Positions 6,143 through 12,999 of a stretch of 13,075 bases of DNA are shown here, in pieces. Both the position numbers and the translations under genes were made by a program. Position 1 is the first letter of the stretch, and every line of letters begins with the position of its first letter. The DNA is from Acetoanaerobium sp041831635 (GTDB taxonomy: Bacteria > Bacillota > Clostridia > Peptostreptococcales > Filifactoraceae), in the NCBI GenBank assembly GCA_041831635.1, contig JBHASY010000009.1:1-13075 (forward strand). Reading direction: 5' to 3'. The notes beneath the pieces are model-generated. The model had not been told where the DNA came from and did not search any database. It saw only the letters and a list, made by a program, of their open reading frames with translations.

Positions 6143-7607
6143 TGATTTTAAGAAAATAGATAATGAGGTAAACAAGATTTTAAAAAAGTCTGAAAAAGCT
6201 GTAATAACTGAATATGGCAAATCTCTTGAAAAACTTAGGACCATAATAAGAAAGCTATATGACAAGTATGAAAAAGATGGACAGCTTACACTTACAGAAA
6301 TGGCAAAGTATGACAGACTGCTTCAGATGGAAAAAGAAATAAATGACAGTTTATCAAAACTTTACGACAGTAACAGCAATCTTACTAAAAACACTTTAAA
6401 AAATGTTTTTATCTTAACTACAGACAAGACTATCGAAAGCATAGATAAAGCTGTAAATGACAAAGAAAAAAACCTTATAGCAATTAAAAAAACACTGGAC
6501 ATAGACAAAACAGTAAATGAAAAAATGGCAGGACTTCACTGGTCTGAGCGAATGGGAAAGCACAGAAACGATGTAATCTACAATGTCAACAAGACTTTAA
6601 AAGAGGGACTATCAAGGGGCAGTACTTACAAAGAAATGTCCGACAGGCTGAAAAAAGAGCTACAAGGAAATGTAATTCAACCTATGCGAATAATCAGGAC
6701 TGAGGGTGCAAGGGTCTATGCAAAGGCACAAGAAGAAAGCCTTTCTAGGATTTCAAGTGCAGGGGTAAAGATGACTAAGACCTGGAAGACATCAAAAGAC
6801 GAGAGGGTAAGAAGCAAGCACAAAGCTATGCAAGACATCACTACCTCTTACGAAGAGGATTTTATTCTTCCGGATGGGAAAAAAACTAAAATGCCTAAAC
6901 TTTCAGGTTACGCAGAGCATGATATTCATTGCAGGTGTTTTGTTACGATTGATTTAGTGAAATCAGAAGAAAAAGAAATGAAAAATGAAACATCTAAAAA
7001 AACTGTTAAAGACAGTAATGTGGATTTGATAAAAGACGAAAAAGAGGGTATAATTAAAGATAAGAAAGAAAGTACAAATATAAATTATAAACAAATAGAC
7101 GCAAAAATTGAAAAAGAACTTCAAAAAAGAAGTGACAAGATATGGAAGAAGGAATTATTAGGCAGTGAACAAAATGCTATTCGTGAGTATTCTGGCGATT
7201 ATTACGGAATTACAAATAGGTACTTGAGGAATGCATTATTTCCAAATGATGACATACAATGGTCTCAAACACCGGAAAGAGTTAAAGAACTTGACAGATT
7301 ATTATCTAAAAATACATTAGGTGATGATTTGATTTTGTATAGAGGTGTTAGTTCTGAAGAGTTCAACTATTGGAAGAACTCATATGTAATTGATACCTAT
7401 AAAAGTACAAGCATAGATATAAATATTACTGATATCTTTGATGATATATACAAAATAGAAATACATGCTCCTAAAAATACAAAAGGTTTTTATTTGGGGA
7501 ATAATTCTATGTCTCCAAAGGAAAAAGAATTTTTAATTAACAGAGGGCAAAAGTATAGAATTTTAAAAATTGAAGATACAAAGATAGAGGTGGAGATTTA
7601 TGAGTAG
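6129..7607 (+). CDS. MuF head protein fused to an ADP-ribosyltransferase toxin domain
   Basis: A 492-aa fusion. Residues 1-130 are charged helices. Residues about 136-270 are a phage Mu F / SPP1 gp7-type minor head domain, running from LHWSERMGKHRNDV through IIRTEGARVYAKAQEES to the closing HDIHCRC (C268, C270). A Lys/Glu-rich linker (about 275-330) follows. The C-terminal part (about 340-492) is an R-S-E class mono-ADP-ribosyltransferase: AIREYSGDYYGITNRYLR (from 350), LYRG with R405, STS at 426-428, and the ExE pair E465/E467 in SPKEKEFLINRGQKY. All core catalytic elements are present. ExE enzymes usually modify arginine, using NAD. MuF-linked polymorphic toxins of temperate phages are a published class. 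The domain may be packaged at the portal and delivered, or act on competitors; the target is unknown. Ordinary MuF proteins lack this extension. Confidence 0.9.
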   Translation: MNLSDDFKKIDNEVNKILKKSEKAVITEYGKSLEKLRTIIRKLYDKYEKDGQLTLTEMAKYDRLLQMEKEINDSLSKLYDSNSNLTKNTLKNVFILTTDKTIESIDKAVNDKEKNLIAIKKTLDIDKTVNEKMAGLHWSERMGKHRNDVIYNVNKTLKEGLSRGSTYKEMSDRLKKELQGNVIQPMRIIRTEGARVYAKAQEESLSRISSAGVKMTKTWKTSKDERVRSKHKAMQDITTSYEEDFILPDGKKTKMPKLSGYAEHDIHCRCFVTIDLVKSEEKEMKNETSKKTVKDSNVDLIKDEKEGIIKDKKESTNINYKQIDAKIEKELQKRSDKIWKKELLGSEQNAIREYSGDYYGITNRYLRNALFPNDDIQWSQTPERVKELDRLLSKNTLGDDLILYRGVSSEEFNYWKNSYVIDTYKSTSIDINITDIFDDIYKIEIHAPKNTKGFYLGNNSMSPKEKEFLINRGQKYRILKIEDTKIEVEIYE

Positions 7608-7866
7608 AGAAGAAGAATATAAAATGTTATGGGGCAAAATTAGAGGATATCAGGATGGGACATTAAAAAGTAATCAGTATACTGAATCTGAATTGGCTGA
7701 AAAAAGAAAGTATTTTGAAAGTTGTTTACCGGATGAAAAGTTAGGAATATCTAAACATAGATGGATGGGAGAAATAAAAAGAGTGTTTGAATTTAGAAAG
7801 GATTTTAAAAGCTGTCCTGATGCAGGACTTACAAGATTAGAGTATATTTTAAAATTTGGTCTGTAA
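7600..7866 (+). CDS. Small protein in the immunity-gene position after the MuF toxin
   Basis: An 88-aa soluble protein with no signal peptide or membrane segment. It is mixed in charge, helix-rich and aromatic, for example YKMLWGKIRGYQDGT, SELAEKRKYFESCL, HRWMGEIKRVFEF and a final LTRLEYILKFGL. The family was not recognised. The ATG has GAGGTGGAG at 7587-7594 and lies inside the end of the toxin gene (8-nt overlap), so the two would be made together. In polymorphic toxin systems the gene directly after the toxin domain normally encodes its inhibitor, which is the sole basis for the immunity proposal. It is followed by a gene fragment and a terminator, not by a structural gene, which supports it being cargo. 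A morphogenesis role is possible but less likely. Confidence 0.7.
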   Translation: MSREEEYKMLWGKIRGYQDGTLKSNQYTESELAEKRKYFESCLPDEKLGISKHRWMGEIKRVFEFRKDFKSCPDAGLTRLEYILKFGL

Positions 7867-7868
7867 AG

Positions 7869-7979
7869 TCAGAAAGAATTTTGGCAATGTTGCTAGGTTT
7901 TAATACGGGTATGAATACATCAAAAGAAATGGAAAGCAATAAGTCTATTACAAATTTTTTAGATTTAATCAAAACTTAA
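7869..7979 (+). pseudogene. C-terminal fragment related to the frameshifted gene at 866-1182
   Basis: A 36-codon open stretch ends at TAA 7977-7979 and has no good start or ribosome site. It contains MLLGFNTGMNTSKEMESNKS and ends ITNFLDLIKT. This matches the end of the product at 866-1182: both have LLGF, then M, then SK, a charged stretch, and FLDL[IM]K followed by one residue and the stop. Only the last 35 or so codons are present, so it looks like the remains of a second copy whose front half was replaced. The frame is also open slightly upstream, but without resemblance. Confidence 0.6.
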
Positions 7980-8017
7980 CAAGTTTAATGTATGCATTTT
8001 TACAAAAAGGGGATAAC

Positions 8018-8055
8018 AGAACTTTAGCAAATATAATTGCTGAGGTTCTTTTTTT
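8018..8055 (+). terminator. Rho-independent terminator after the toxin cassette
   Basis: A 13-bp stem, AGAACTTTAGCAA (8018-8030) with TTGCTGAGGTTCT (8037-8049), is fully paired with two G-U pairs. It has the loop ATATAA and runs into seven T (8049-8055). It stands between the toxin/immunity genes and the scaffold gene, inside what should be one morphogenesis operon, so capsid genes need read-through, antitermination or their own promoter. Confidence 0.85.
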
Positions 8056-8090
8056 AATACAAAAAAATATTTATGTGAGAGGAGAACGTT

Positions 8091-8717
8091 ATGAGTAAAC
8101 GAGAATACGGGGATTTTAGATTTGACCTGCAGCTTTTTTCTGATGAGGCATATGCTGAAAGTACATCGGATACACAAGATGAAAGTGTGAAAGAAGGTGT
8201 ATCGGGAGAAGAAAGTAAGGAGAAAAGCGAGGAAGATGAAAAAGATAACTACACTAAGCAAGAGGTGGAAAAATTAAAGAAAGAGATGGCTAAAAAGCAA
8301 AAAGAGGAGGTTAAAAAAGCTGTATCTGAGGCTTTAAAGGAGCAAAAAAGATTATCGGAATTATCTGATGAAGACAGAAAAAAGGAGGAGGAAAAGACGA
8401 GGGAACAATTACTTTTAGAAAGGGAAAAGGCGATTAACTTTAAGGAGAAACTGCAAGAGGTAAAGGATGTTCTTTTGGAAAGGAAATTGCCTCTTAGTTT
8501 TGCAAGTTATTTTGTGTCTGAAGATTCATCTGATATGTTTGAAAAAATAAAAGACTTTGATAAAAACTTCAAACAGGCAGTACAAGATGAAGTGGACTCA
8601 AAGATAAAGGGTGTAAGTATGAAAGTAGGACAAGGCAGTAAGTCATCAGATGGAGTATCTATTGCCAAGTTTAAGAATGAGCAAAAGGACATAGGGATAA
8701 ATCCGTGGGCAAGGTAG
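8091..8717 (+). CDS. Capsid scaffold protein, DUF4355-like
   Basis: A 208-aa, very charged, mostly helical protein. The N-terminus has FRFDLQLFSDEAYAES, the FDLQLF pattern typical of Gram-positive phage scaffolds. An acidic stretch follows, then a Lys/Glu coiled coil (about residues 55-125) and a compact end with KEKLQEVKDVLLERKLPLSF and a final GINPWAR. AGAGGAGAA lies just before the ATG. Scaffold proteins fill the prohead, set the shell size and leave before or during packaging. Its place before decoration and major capsid genes is standard. A fused protease was looked for and not seen. Confidence 0.85.
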   Translation: MSKREYGDFRFDLQLFSDEAYAESTSDTQDESVKEGVSGEESKEKSEEDEKDNYTKQEVEKLKKEMAKKQKEEVKKAVSEALKEQKRLSELSDEDRKKEEEKTREQLLLEREKAINFKEKLQEVKDVLLERKLPLSFASYFVSEDSSDMFEKIKDFDKNFKQAVQDEVDSKIKGVSMKVGQGSKSSDGVSIAKFKNEQKDIGINPWAR

Positions 8718-8781
8718 TTTAAACGCCCTTTAAACCTTGTTTAATTGTAATATAACGAGAATTTTTTTAAAGGAGGAAGTT

Positions 8782-9093
8782 ATGAAAGTAGAAAAATCAA
8801 AAATATACAGCGGAGATATAAACTTTCTTGCAAGTGACAAATATGTAGCATTTACGTATACAGTGCCAAAAAACAAAGGGGAGATTTTAAACGGGAGAAA
8901 AATTGTAAAAGCCGGAACTATACTTCCAGCAAATGATGCTACTGCAAAGGGCATACTTCTTTATGATGTAGATGTTACAGCAGGAGATGCATTAGGCTCA
9001 GTGCTCGAAGATGGATTTGTGCTTGAAAGCAGGCTGCCTGTAGCTCCTGAAACTACGGCAAAAACTGCTCTTAAAAGAATTACATTTAAGTAG
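8782..9093 (+). CDS. Probable head decoration protein
   Basis: A 103-aa protein lying between scaffold and major capsid genes, the usual place of the decoration (lambda gpD-like) gene. The sequence is small, beta-rich and Gly/Lys-containing: YVAFTYTVPKNKGEIL, GRKIVKAGTILPANDATAKG, ILLYDVDVTAGDALGSVL and a final LKRITFK. The segment IVKAGTILPAND...GILLYDVDV is a common pattern of these proteins in Gram-positive phages. The ATG at 8782 was chosen for AGGAGG at 8771-8776; an upstream start at 8737 would place that site inside the gene. The protein would stabilise the expanded shell. No lambda gpD residue match is claimed. Confidence 0.75.
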   Translation: MKVEKSKIYSGDINFLASDKYVAFTYTVPKNKGEILNGRKIVKAGTILPANDATAKGILLYDVDVTAGDALGSVLEDGFVLESRLPVAPETTAKTALKRITFK

Positions 9094-9155
9094 GATAATG
9101 TAAAATATTGTTAATCAAACAAAAAGAAAAATAGTATAACACAGGAGGTAGAGGT

Positions 9156-10184
9156 ATGAATTTTGAAGAACTGTTTGGGTACTCGGTTATTAGGGATTAT
9201 CTGAAAGAAAGAGAATATAAGCCGTTTTTAGGAGAGGCACTTTTTCCTGAAGACAAGATAGAAGATATTGACTTTGCGTACATCAAAGGAGCAAATAACT
9301 TGCCTGTAGCCGCTTCGGTGCACGGCTTTGATACTGAAACCGAGATAGGCTCAAGAGAAGCTAAGGAGTTTGTAAAGCAAAGGCTTGCACTTATCAAAAG
9401 AAAGATAAAAATGGGCGAGGAGCTTTTAATAAAGCTTAATACTCCAAGAACGCAAAAAGAATTTGAAAAAGCTAAAAAGCAAGTGTTTGACGATATAGAC
9501 GCTATGGTAACGGCTGTAAGAACAAGGATAGAAGCAATGAGAATGGAAATGCTATGTACAGGGAAAATAGTGGTAAACGAAAATAATGCAAATATCTCAC
9601 TTGATTACGGTGTGCCGTCTTCTAATATCAAAACTCTTGCCGGAACTTCCGTATGGTCTAATGCAGCATCTGATCCACTTAATGATATGGTGCAGTGGAC
9701 AAATTCGCTTGTAAATACGGTGGGAGTAAAACCTACAAGAGCACTTACAAGCACTATGGTGCTTTCACTTTTAACTATGCATGAGAAAGTAAAAAAGGCA
9801 ATCTTTGGTCTTAATAGTGACAAAATGATAAGCAAAAATACGCTTAACGAGTTTTTAGAAACTCAAGGACTTCCGGTTATAGCAACCTACGATGAAAGAT
9901 ACAGGATTCAAAATGCATCAGGAGCATATGAAACTAAAAGATTTTTTGATGAAAACAAGTTTGTTATGATGCCTGACGGAAATTTAGGAGAAACTATATA
10001 CGGTCTTACTCCTGAAGAAATAGAGCTTTCGGGAAAGGCAGGAAATGAAATAAGCGAAGAAAACAAGGTTACGGTTCAGATTTATCAAACGGTAGATCCT
10101 GTGGCAAGATGGACTAAAGCCGTAGCAACTGCCCTGCCGTCATTTCCAAAAGCGTCTGAGATAATAATTGCAAAGGTAAATTAA
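9156..10184 (+). CDS. Major capsid protein, phage capsid E family
   Basis: A 342-aa protein with features of the lambda gpE-like capsid E family: an N-terminal region with FLGEALFPEDKIEDIDFAYI, the segment VHGFDTETEIGSREA, a long spine helix (about residues 80-130, AKKQVFDDIDAMVTAVRTRI then EAMRMEMLCTGKIVV), and C-terminal FVMMPDGNLGETIYGLTPEE and YQTVDPVARWTKAVATALPS. Length is as expected. ACAGGAGGTAGAGGT leads into the ATG. No protease or cleaved delta domain is visible, so assembly would rely on the separate scaffold. It would form the HK97-fold shell, with the decoration protein encoded just upstream. The gene is intact. Confidence 0.93.
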   Translation: MNFEELFGYSVIRDYLKEREYKPFLGEALFPEDKIEDIDFAYIKGANNLPVAASVHGFDTETEIGSREAKEFVKQRLALIKRKIKMGEELLIKLNTPRTQKEFEKAKKQVFDDIDAMVTAVRTRIEAMRMEMLCTGKIVVNENNANISLDYGVPSSNIKTLAGTSVWSNAASDPLNDMVQWTNSLVNTVGVKPTRALTSTMVLSLLTMHEKVKKAIFGLNSDKMISKNTLNEFLETQGLPVIATYDERYRIQNASGAYETKRFFDENKFVMMPDGNLGETIYGLTPEEIELSGKAGNEISEENKVTVQIYQTVDPVARWTKAVATALPSFPKASEIIIAKVN

Positions 10185-10201
10185 AAGATAAGGAGGCTAT
10201 T

Positions 10202-10603
10202 ATGCTGGTTAAATCAATAAGAGGAAGTATTAAATACAGTGCTACGGTCTACGAAGAAGGAAATATATTTGAAATAAAAGATGAGGACTTCGCTCAGCTT
10301 CAGGAAAATGTAGAAATAGTGCCTGAAGACAACAAGACCGAAAAAGTAGACCGTGAAGATAAGGACAATGCTGATAAGACAGACAAAGGGAAAAAAAGTC
10401 TAAAAGACACTCAAGAATCTGAAAAAGGCAGCAAGGATAATGATGAGGTATCGGCACAAGAAAGTGATTCAGATGATAAAGAAGAAATAGATTATAAAAG
10501 TCTTAAAAAGTCAGAGCTTATAGAACTTGCAAAAGAAAGAGGAATTGAAATTCCTGACAAAGCAACAAATGACAAGATTATAGAACTTCTTGAGGGCAAG
10601 TAA
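10202..10603 (+). CDS. Acidic-linker phage protein with C-terminal SAP/Rho-N-like motif
   Basis: A 133-aa protein in three parts. Residues 1-40 are a small beta-type piece (SIRGSIKYSATVYEEGNIFE then DEDFAQLQ), as in short head-tail proteins. Residues about 45-97 are a low-complexity Asp/Glu/Lys/Ser stretch, likely disordered. Residues 98-133 form a compact two-helix motif, DYKSLKKSELIELAKERGIE then PDKATNDKIIELLEGK, matching SAP / HeH / Rho N-terminal helix-extended-loop-helix motifs that often bind nucleic acid. AAGGAGG lies before the ATG. It sits between the major capsid and connector genes, where many phages carry such a protein of unknown role. It may contact DNA at the head vertex; this is inferred from the motif. 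Confidence 0.75.
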   Translation: MLVKSIRGSIKYSATVYEEGNIFEIKDEDFAQLQENVEIVPEDNKTEKVDREDKDNADKTDKGKKSLKDTQESEKGSKDNDEVSAQESDSDDKEEIDYKSLKKSELIELAKERGIEIPDKATNDKIIELLEGK

Positions 10604-10604
10604 T

Positions 10605-10856
10605 ATGGACGAGGTATCACTTAGAAAGTATTGGCTGGATTTTGCCGGTAGGTATTGTAACCAAAATTTTAATCCGGATAACTTACCACCTGTAGTTGAG
10701 ATTTTTTTAGATTTAAAAATCAAGGCATATAGGGAGAACCCAAGTGTAAAAAGTGAGGCTCTTTCAGATATGAGCCTCACTTATTATGACAATGAAATTA
10801 CTCCTCAAGAGGCAAAGCTTTTAGGGCAAGTCAGAAAGCTCAAGGTGGCGAAGTAG
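10605..10856 (+). CDS. Head-tail connector (gp6-like)
   Basis: An 83-aa helical protein. The helix LRKYWLDFAGRYCNQNF, then PDNLPPVVEIFLDLKIKAYR and SVKSEALSDMSLTYYDNEIT, fits short gp6/gp15-type connector proteins, which begin with an acidic helix, carry a helix ending in a small loop and finish with a sentence-like SDxSxTY segment. The ATG at 10605 was chosen because it comes right after the stop of the previous gene and has GAGGG at 10592-10596; a TTG at 10590 would overlap that gene. It abuts the next gene without a gap. Such proteins form a ring under the portal that receives the stopper. Confidence 0.7.
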   Translation: MDEVSLRKYWLDFAGRYCNQNFNPDNLPPVVEIFLDLKIKAYRENPSVKSEALSDMSLTYYDNEITPQEAKLLGQVRKLKVAK

Positions 10857-11492
10857 ATGGGCATAAAGTGCGTAAAAGATAGGAGCAATGTAGATAAGAT
10901 AATAAATAATCTAAAAGCCTTATCCGAAAAAAAGATTTCAGTAGGAGTTATTTCCGATAAAGACGAGAAGTTAATTCAGATTGCAAAGGCTCAAGAGTTC
11001 GGTGCTCATATTACACCAAATCAGGCACAGTATTTGTCTATTCCTCTTGATAGGAAGTACAAAGGAGTATCGCCCGGAGAGGTCGAGGGATTGTTTGTCA
11101 TAAAGTCAAAGAATGGCAATTTATTTTTAGTAAAAAACAAGAATAGAAAAAGCAAAGGTTCTAAAACTGATGACCTTGAGTTTTGCTATTTTCTCACAAA
11201 AGAAATCGATATTCCTGAAAGGTCTTTTATTAGGGCAGGGTTTGATGAAAATAAGTCAAACATAGAGGAAAAAGGAGAAAATCTTTTGCAAATGCTCATA
11301 CATCAAGATACTGACCTAGATATTTTCTTTGAAACTTTAGGAGAATATGCATCCGGTAAGATTAAAGAATATTTGGTTGATTTAAAATCTCCTGCAAATT
11401 CGGCTCTTACATCTAAAGTCAAAGGTTCATCAAACCCACTTGTAGACACAGGACATCTTAGAGATTCAATATCTTATGAAGTCACAAAATAG
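10857..11492 (+). CDS. Neck / tail completion protein, HK97 gp10-like or Mu gpG-like
   Basis: A 211-aa protein with the typical pattern of this group: an N-terminal helix followed by KKISVGVISDKDEK, then IAKAQEFGAHI, the segment IDIPERSFIRAGFDENK near the middle, a helix LGEYASGKIKEYLVDL, and the closing NPLVDTGHLRDSISYEVT. The LVDTG-LR-SI ending is the best mark of these head-tail joining or virion morphogenesis proteins. The region between about 70 and 110, with VEGLFVIKSKNGNLFLVKNK, is longer than in the shortest members. The start is directly after the previous stop, with no separate gap. It would act in neck assembly between connector and tail terminator. Confidence 0.78.
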   Translation: MGIKCVKDRSNVDKIINNLKALSEKKISVGVISDKDEKLIQIAKAQEFGAHITPNQAQYLSIPLDRKYKGVSPGEVEGLFVIKSKNGNLFLVKNKNRKSKGSKTDDLEFCYFLTKEIDIPERSFIRAGFDENKSNIEEKGENLLQMLIHQDTDLDIFFETLGEYASGKIKEYLVDLKSPANSALTSKVKGSSNPLVDTGHLRDSISYEVTK

Positions 11493-11500
11493 GAGGAAAG

Positions 11501-11872
11501 ATGGGACTGTTTAATTTTAAAGCTTTAGTAAAGAAGTTTGGACTTAGTCTTCCTGTTAAATTAACTCATACAGGGGGATATTTCGACTTTGAAAACGGAG
11601 GAGTTTATGTCGAGGGAAATATAGACAGCGTAGAATTTAACGGTGTGGTAGTTCCTTTATCCTCAGATGACCTTAAGTTTGACGACTCAGGAAAATACGG
11701 CAAAGAGGACAGAAAACTGTATTGCTATGAAGATTTTGAACTGGGGGACAAGATAATGCACAAAGGAAATATATTTACTATAGACAGTAAAAAGGACTAC
11801 AGTGATTTTGATGATGATTTAAACATCTATTACCTCGTAAGGAGTGATGTTCTTGGAACTGACAAGGCTTAG
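11501..11872 (+). CDS. Probable head-closure (stopper-like) protein
   Basis: A 123-aa beta-rich protein: SLPVKLTHTGGYFDFENGGV, VEFNGVVVPLSSDDLKF, YGKEDRKLYCYEDFELGDKI then HKGNIFTIDSKKDYSDFDDD and NIYYLVRSDV. The pattern of an applied value, a GDKI turn, then a FTIDSKKDYSDF strand is common in small neck proteins of the stopper type. It lies between gp10-like and tail terminator genes, where a stopper belongs in many myophages. GGAGGAAAG directly precedes the ATG. Its end overlaps the next gene by 20 nt. The family assignment is by order and composition, not by a signature residue. Confidence 0.6.
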   Translation: MGLFNFKALVKKFGLSLPVKLTHTGGYFDFENGGVYVEGNIDSVEFNGVVVPLSSDDLKFDDSGKYGKEDRKLYCYEDFELGDKIMHKGNIFTIDSKKDYSDFDDDLNIYYLVRSDVLGTDKA

Positions 11873-12389
11873 AAATGCCATAGTTAAGCTACTTTATGAG
11901 CATACAAAAAGACCTGTAGTAATGCTAAGACAAAATGCGGATAAGCCATTAAATTCAGAAAAAACAGGTATAGATTATCCGTTTTTAGGATATAACTTTG
12001 TAGCAACTTATATAAACGACAAAGGAACAGGAAACTACAAGGCGATAAATATAGATTCTAAAAATCCTAGGTTCAAAGTAGATTTATTAGAATCCTTAGA
12101 ACTTATGAGCAAATTTTCTATGTCATTTACGGCGTATTCAAAAGACGAGGTCAGCTCTAAGGATTTAGCTATGACGGCGTGGGAGTTTTTTAAGTTTAGG
12201 GGATATCATCTTCTTGCAAGAGAAAACCTTATAGTAGTGGATGTTATGAATGTAGGAAGCAGAGATATTTTCGATATAGATGATTATGAAAGACGAGAGG
12301 GTTTTGATGTAATCTTCAGGAGATTTCATAAGATTGAAAGCACTCTTGAAACTATCGAAACTTACAAGATTGATAAGGAGGTAGACTAG
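11853..12389 (+). CDS. Tail terminator protein (LIC_12616-type neck terminator)
   Basis: A 178-aa protein: an N-terminal helix LTRLRNAIVKLLYEHTKRPV, the patch RQNADKPLNSEKTGIDYPFL that leads into YNFVATYIN, then a strand series with LESLELMSKFSMSFTAYS, a helix KDLAMTAWEFFKFRGYHLLA and a closing strand FDVIFRRFHKIES. PxPxxPFLGYN-like loops followed by MSFTAYS and a KF helix are typical of phage tail terminators in contractile phages. The TTG at 11853 was chosen because AAGGAG (11839-11844) is 8 nt upstream; the GTG at 11844 overlaps that site and the ATG at 11847 is only 2 nt from it. It lies just before the sheath gene, as expected for a protein capping the tail. Confidence 0.72.
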   Translation: MELTRLRNAIVKLLYEHTKRPVVMLRQNADKPLNSEKTGIDYPFLGYNFVATYINDKGTGNYKAINIDSKNPRFKVDLLESLELMSKFSMSFTAYSKDEVSSKDLAMTAWEFFKFRGYHLLARENLIVVDVMNVGSRDIFDIDDYERREGFDVIFRRFHKIESTLETIETYKIDKEVD

Positions 12390-12390
12390 T

Positions 12391-12978
12391 ATGCAGGCAA
12401 AGGTTAAAGACTTTGTAGTTAATATTACAAAGCTTACAAGGGCAGTAAATCAGCGTGGGTTTGGGCTTATTTTAGTTTATGATACGGAGCATGATAGAGA
12501 ATATGCTCTATATGATAATATATCAGCGGTTTCTGAAGCTTTTCCTGTAGGAAGCAAGGCATATAAGATTGCAAGCAGGATTTTCGGACAAAATCCGAAG
12601 CCTCAGCAAATAGCGATAGTAGGTAATACACATCTTGATGAGACAGCAGGAACAAATGCAGTATTTACTATGACGGTAAATACGAAGTTCGAGGCGGGAG
12701 ATACTCTTTATATAAACGGCGTAAAATACTCCTGCGTGACTGAAAATGCAAATATCGACAAAAATGAATTTTTAGCTTCAAATATGAGTGATGAACTTAT
12801 AGCTTTAAAAAGATTGGTTGAAAAATATGAGGATGATTTTTCTGTTTCAGTTACACAAAATACTCTGCTTTTCACACAAAAAATACCTGGGCAGGAAGAT
12901 ATTCCTGATGTAAAAGCATCAGGAACCGGAAAGGTGAGACCGTTTCAAGTTTTGTGTAAAGATGAAAAACTGATATAA
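12391..12978 (+). CDS. Tail sheath protein, truncated (DUF3383-like N-terminal part)
   Basis: A 195-aa product that starts like a contractile-phage tail sheath: VKDFVVNITKLTRAVNQRGF then GLILVYDTEHDREYALYDNI and the segment AFPVGSKAYKIASRIFGQNP with PQQIAIVG, the usual first domain. A second piece, FTMTVNTKFEAGDTLYINGV through TQNTLLFTQKIPGQ (about residues 90-165), looks like the inserted beta domain. After GTGKV the likeness ends, and RPFQVLCKDEKLI is followed by TAA. Sheaths usually run to 350 aa or more with a C-terminal assembly domain; this is missing. Other frames after 12940 show no continuation. The gene therefore seems cut by a deletion or insertion near 12940, so a functional sheath is unlikely. 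AAGGAGG lies upstream of the ATG. Confidence 0.75.
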   Translation: MQAKVKDFVVNITKLTRAVNQRGFGLILVYDTEHDREYALYDNISAVSEAFPVGSKAYKIASRIFGQNPKPQQIAIVGNTHLDETAGTNAVFTMTVNTKFEAGDTLYINGVKYSCVTENANIDKNEFLASNMSDELIALKRLVEKYEDDFSVSVTQNTLLFTQKIPGQEDIPDVKASGTGKVRPFQVLCKDEKLI

Positions 12979-12999
12979 GATGTGTTATTAGTTACTGTA

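Noticed and set aside
8717..8744. Small palindromes GTTTAAAC and TTAAAC-GTTTAA between scaffold and decoration genes
   Set aside because: They are short, AT-rich and have no T tract, so they are too weak to call a terminator or operator.
12467..12655. Minus-strand 62-codon frame inside the sheath gene as a target of the leftward promoter
   Set aside because: It has low-complexity, unlikely composition and no ribosome site, and lies opposite clear sheath coding sequence.
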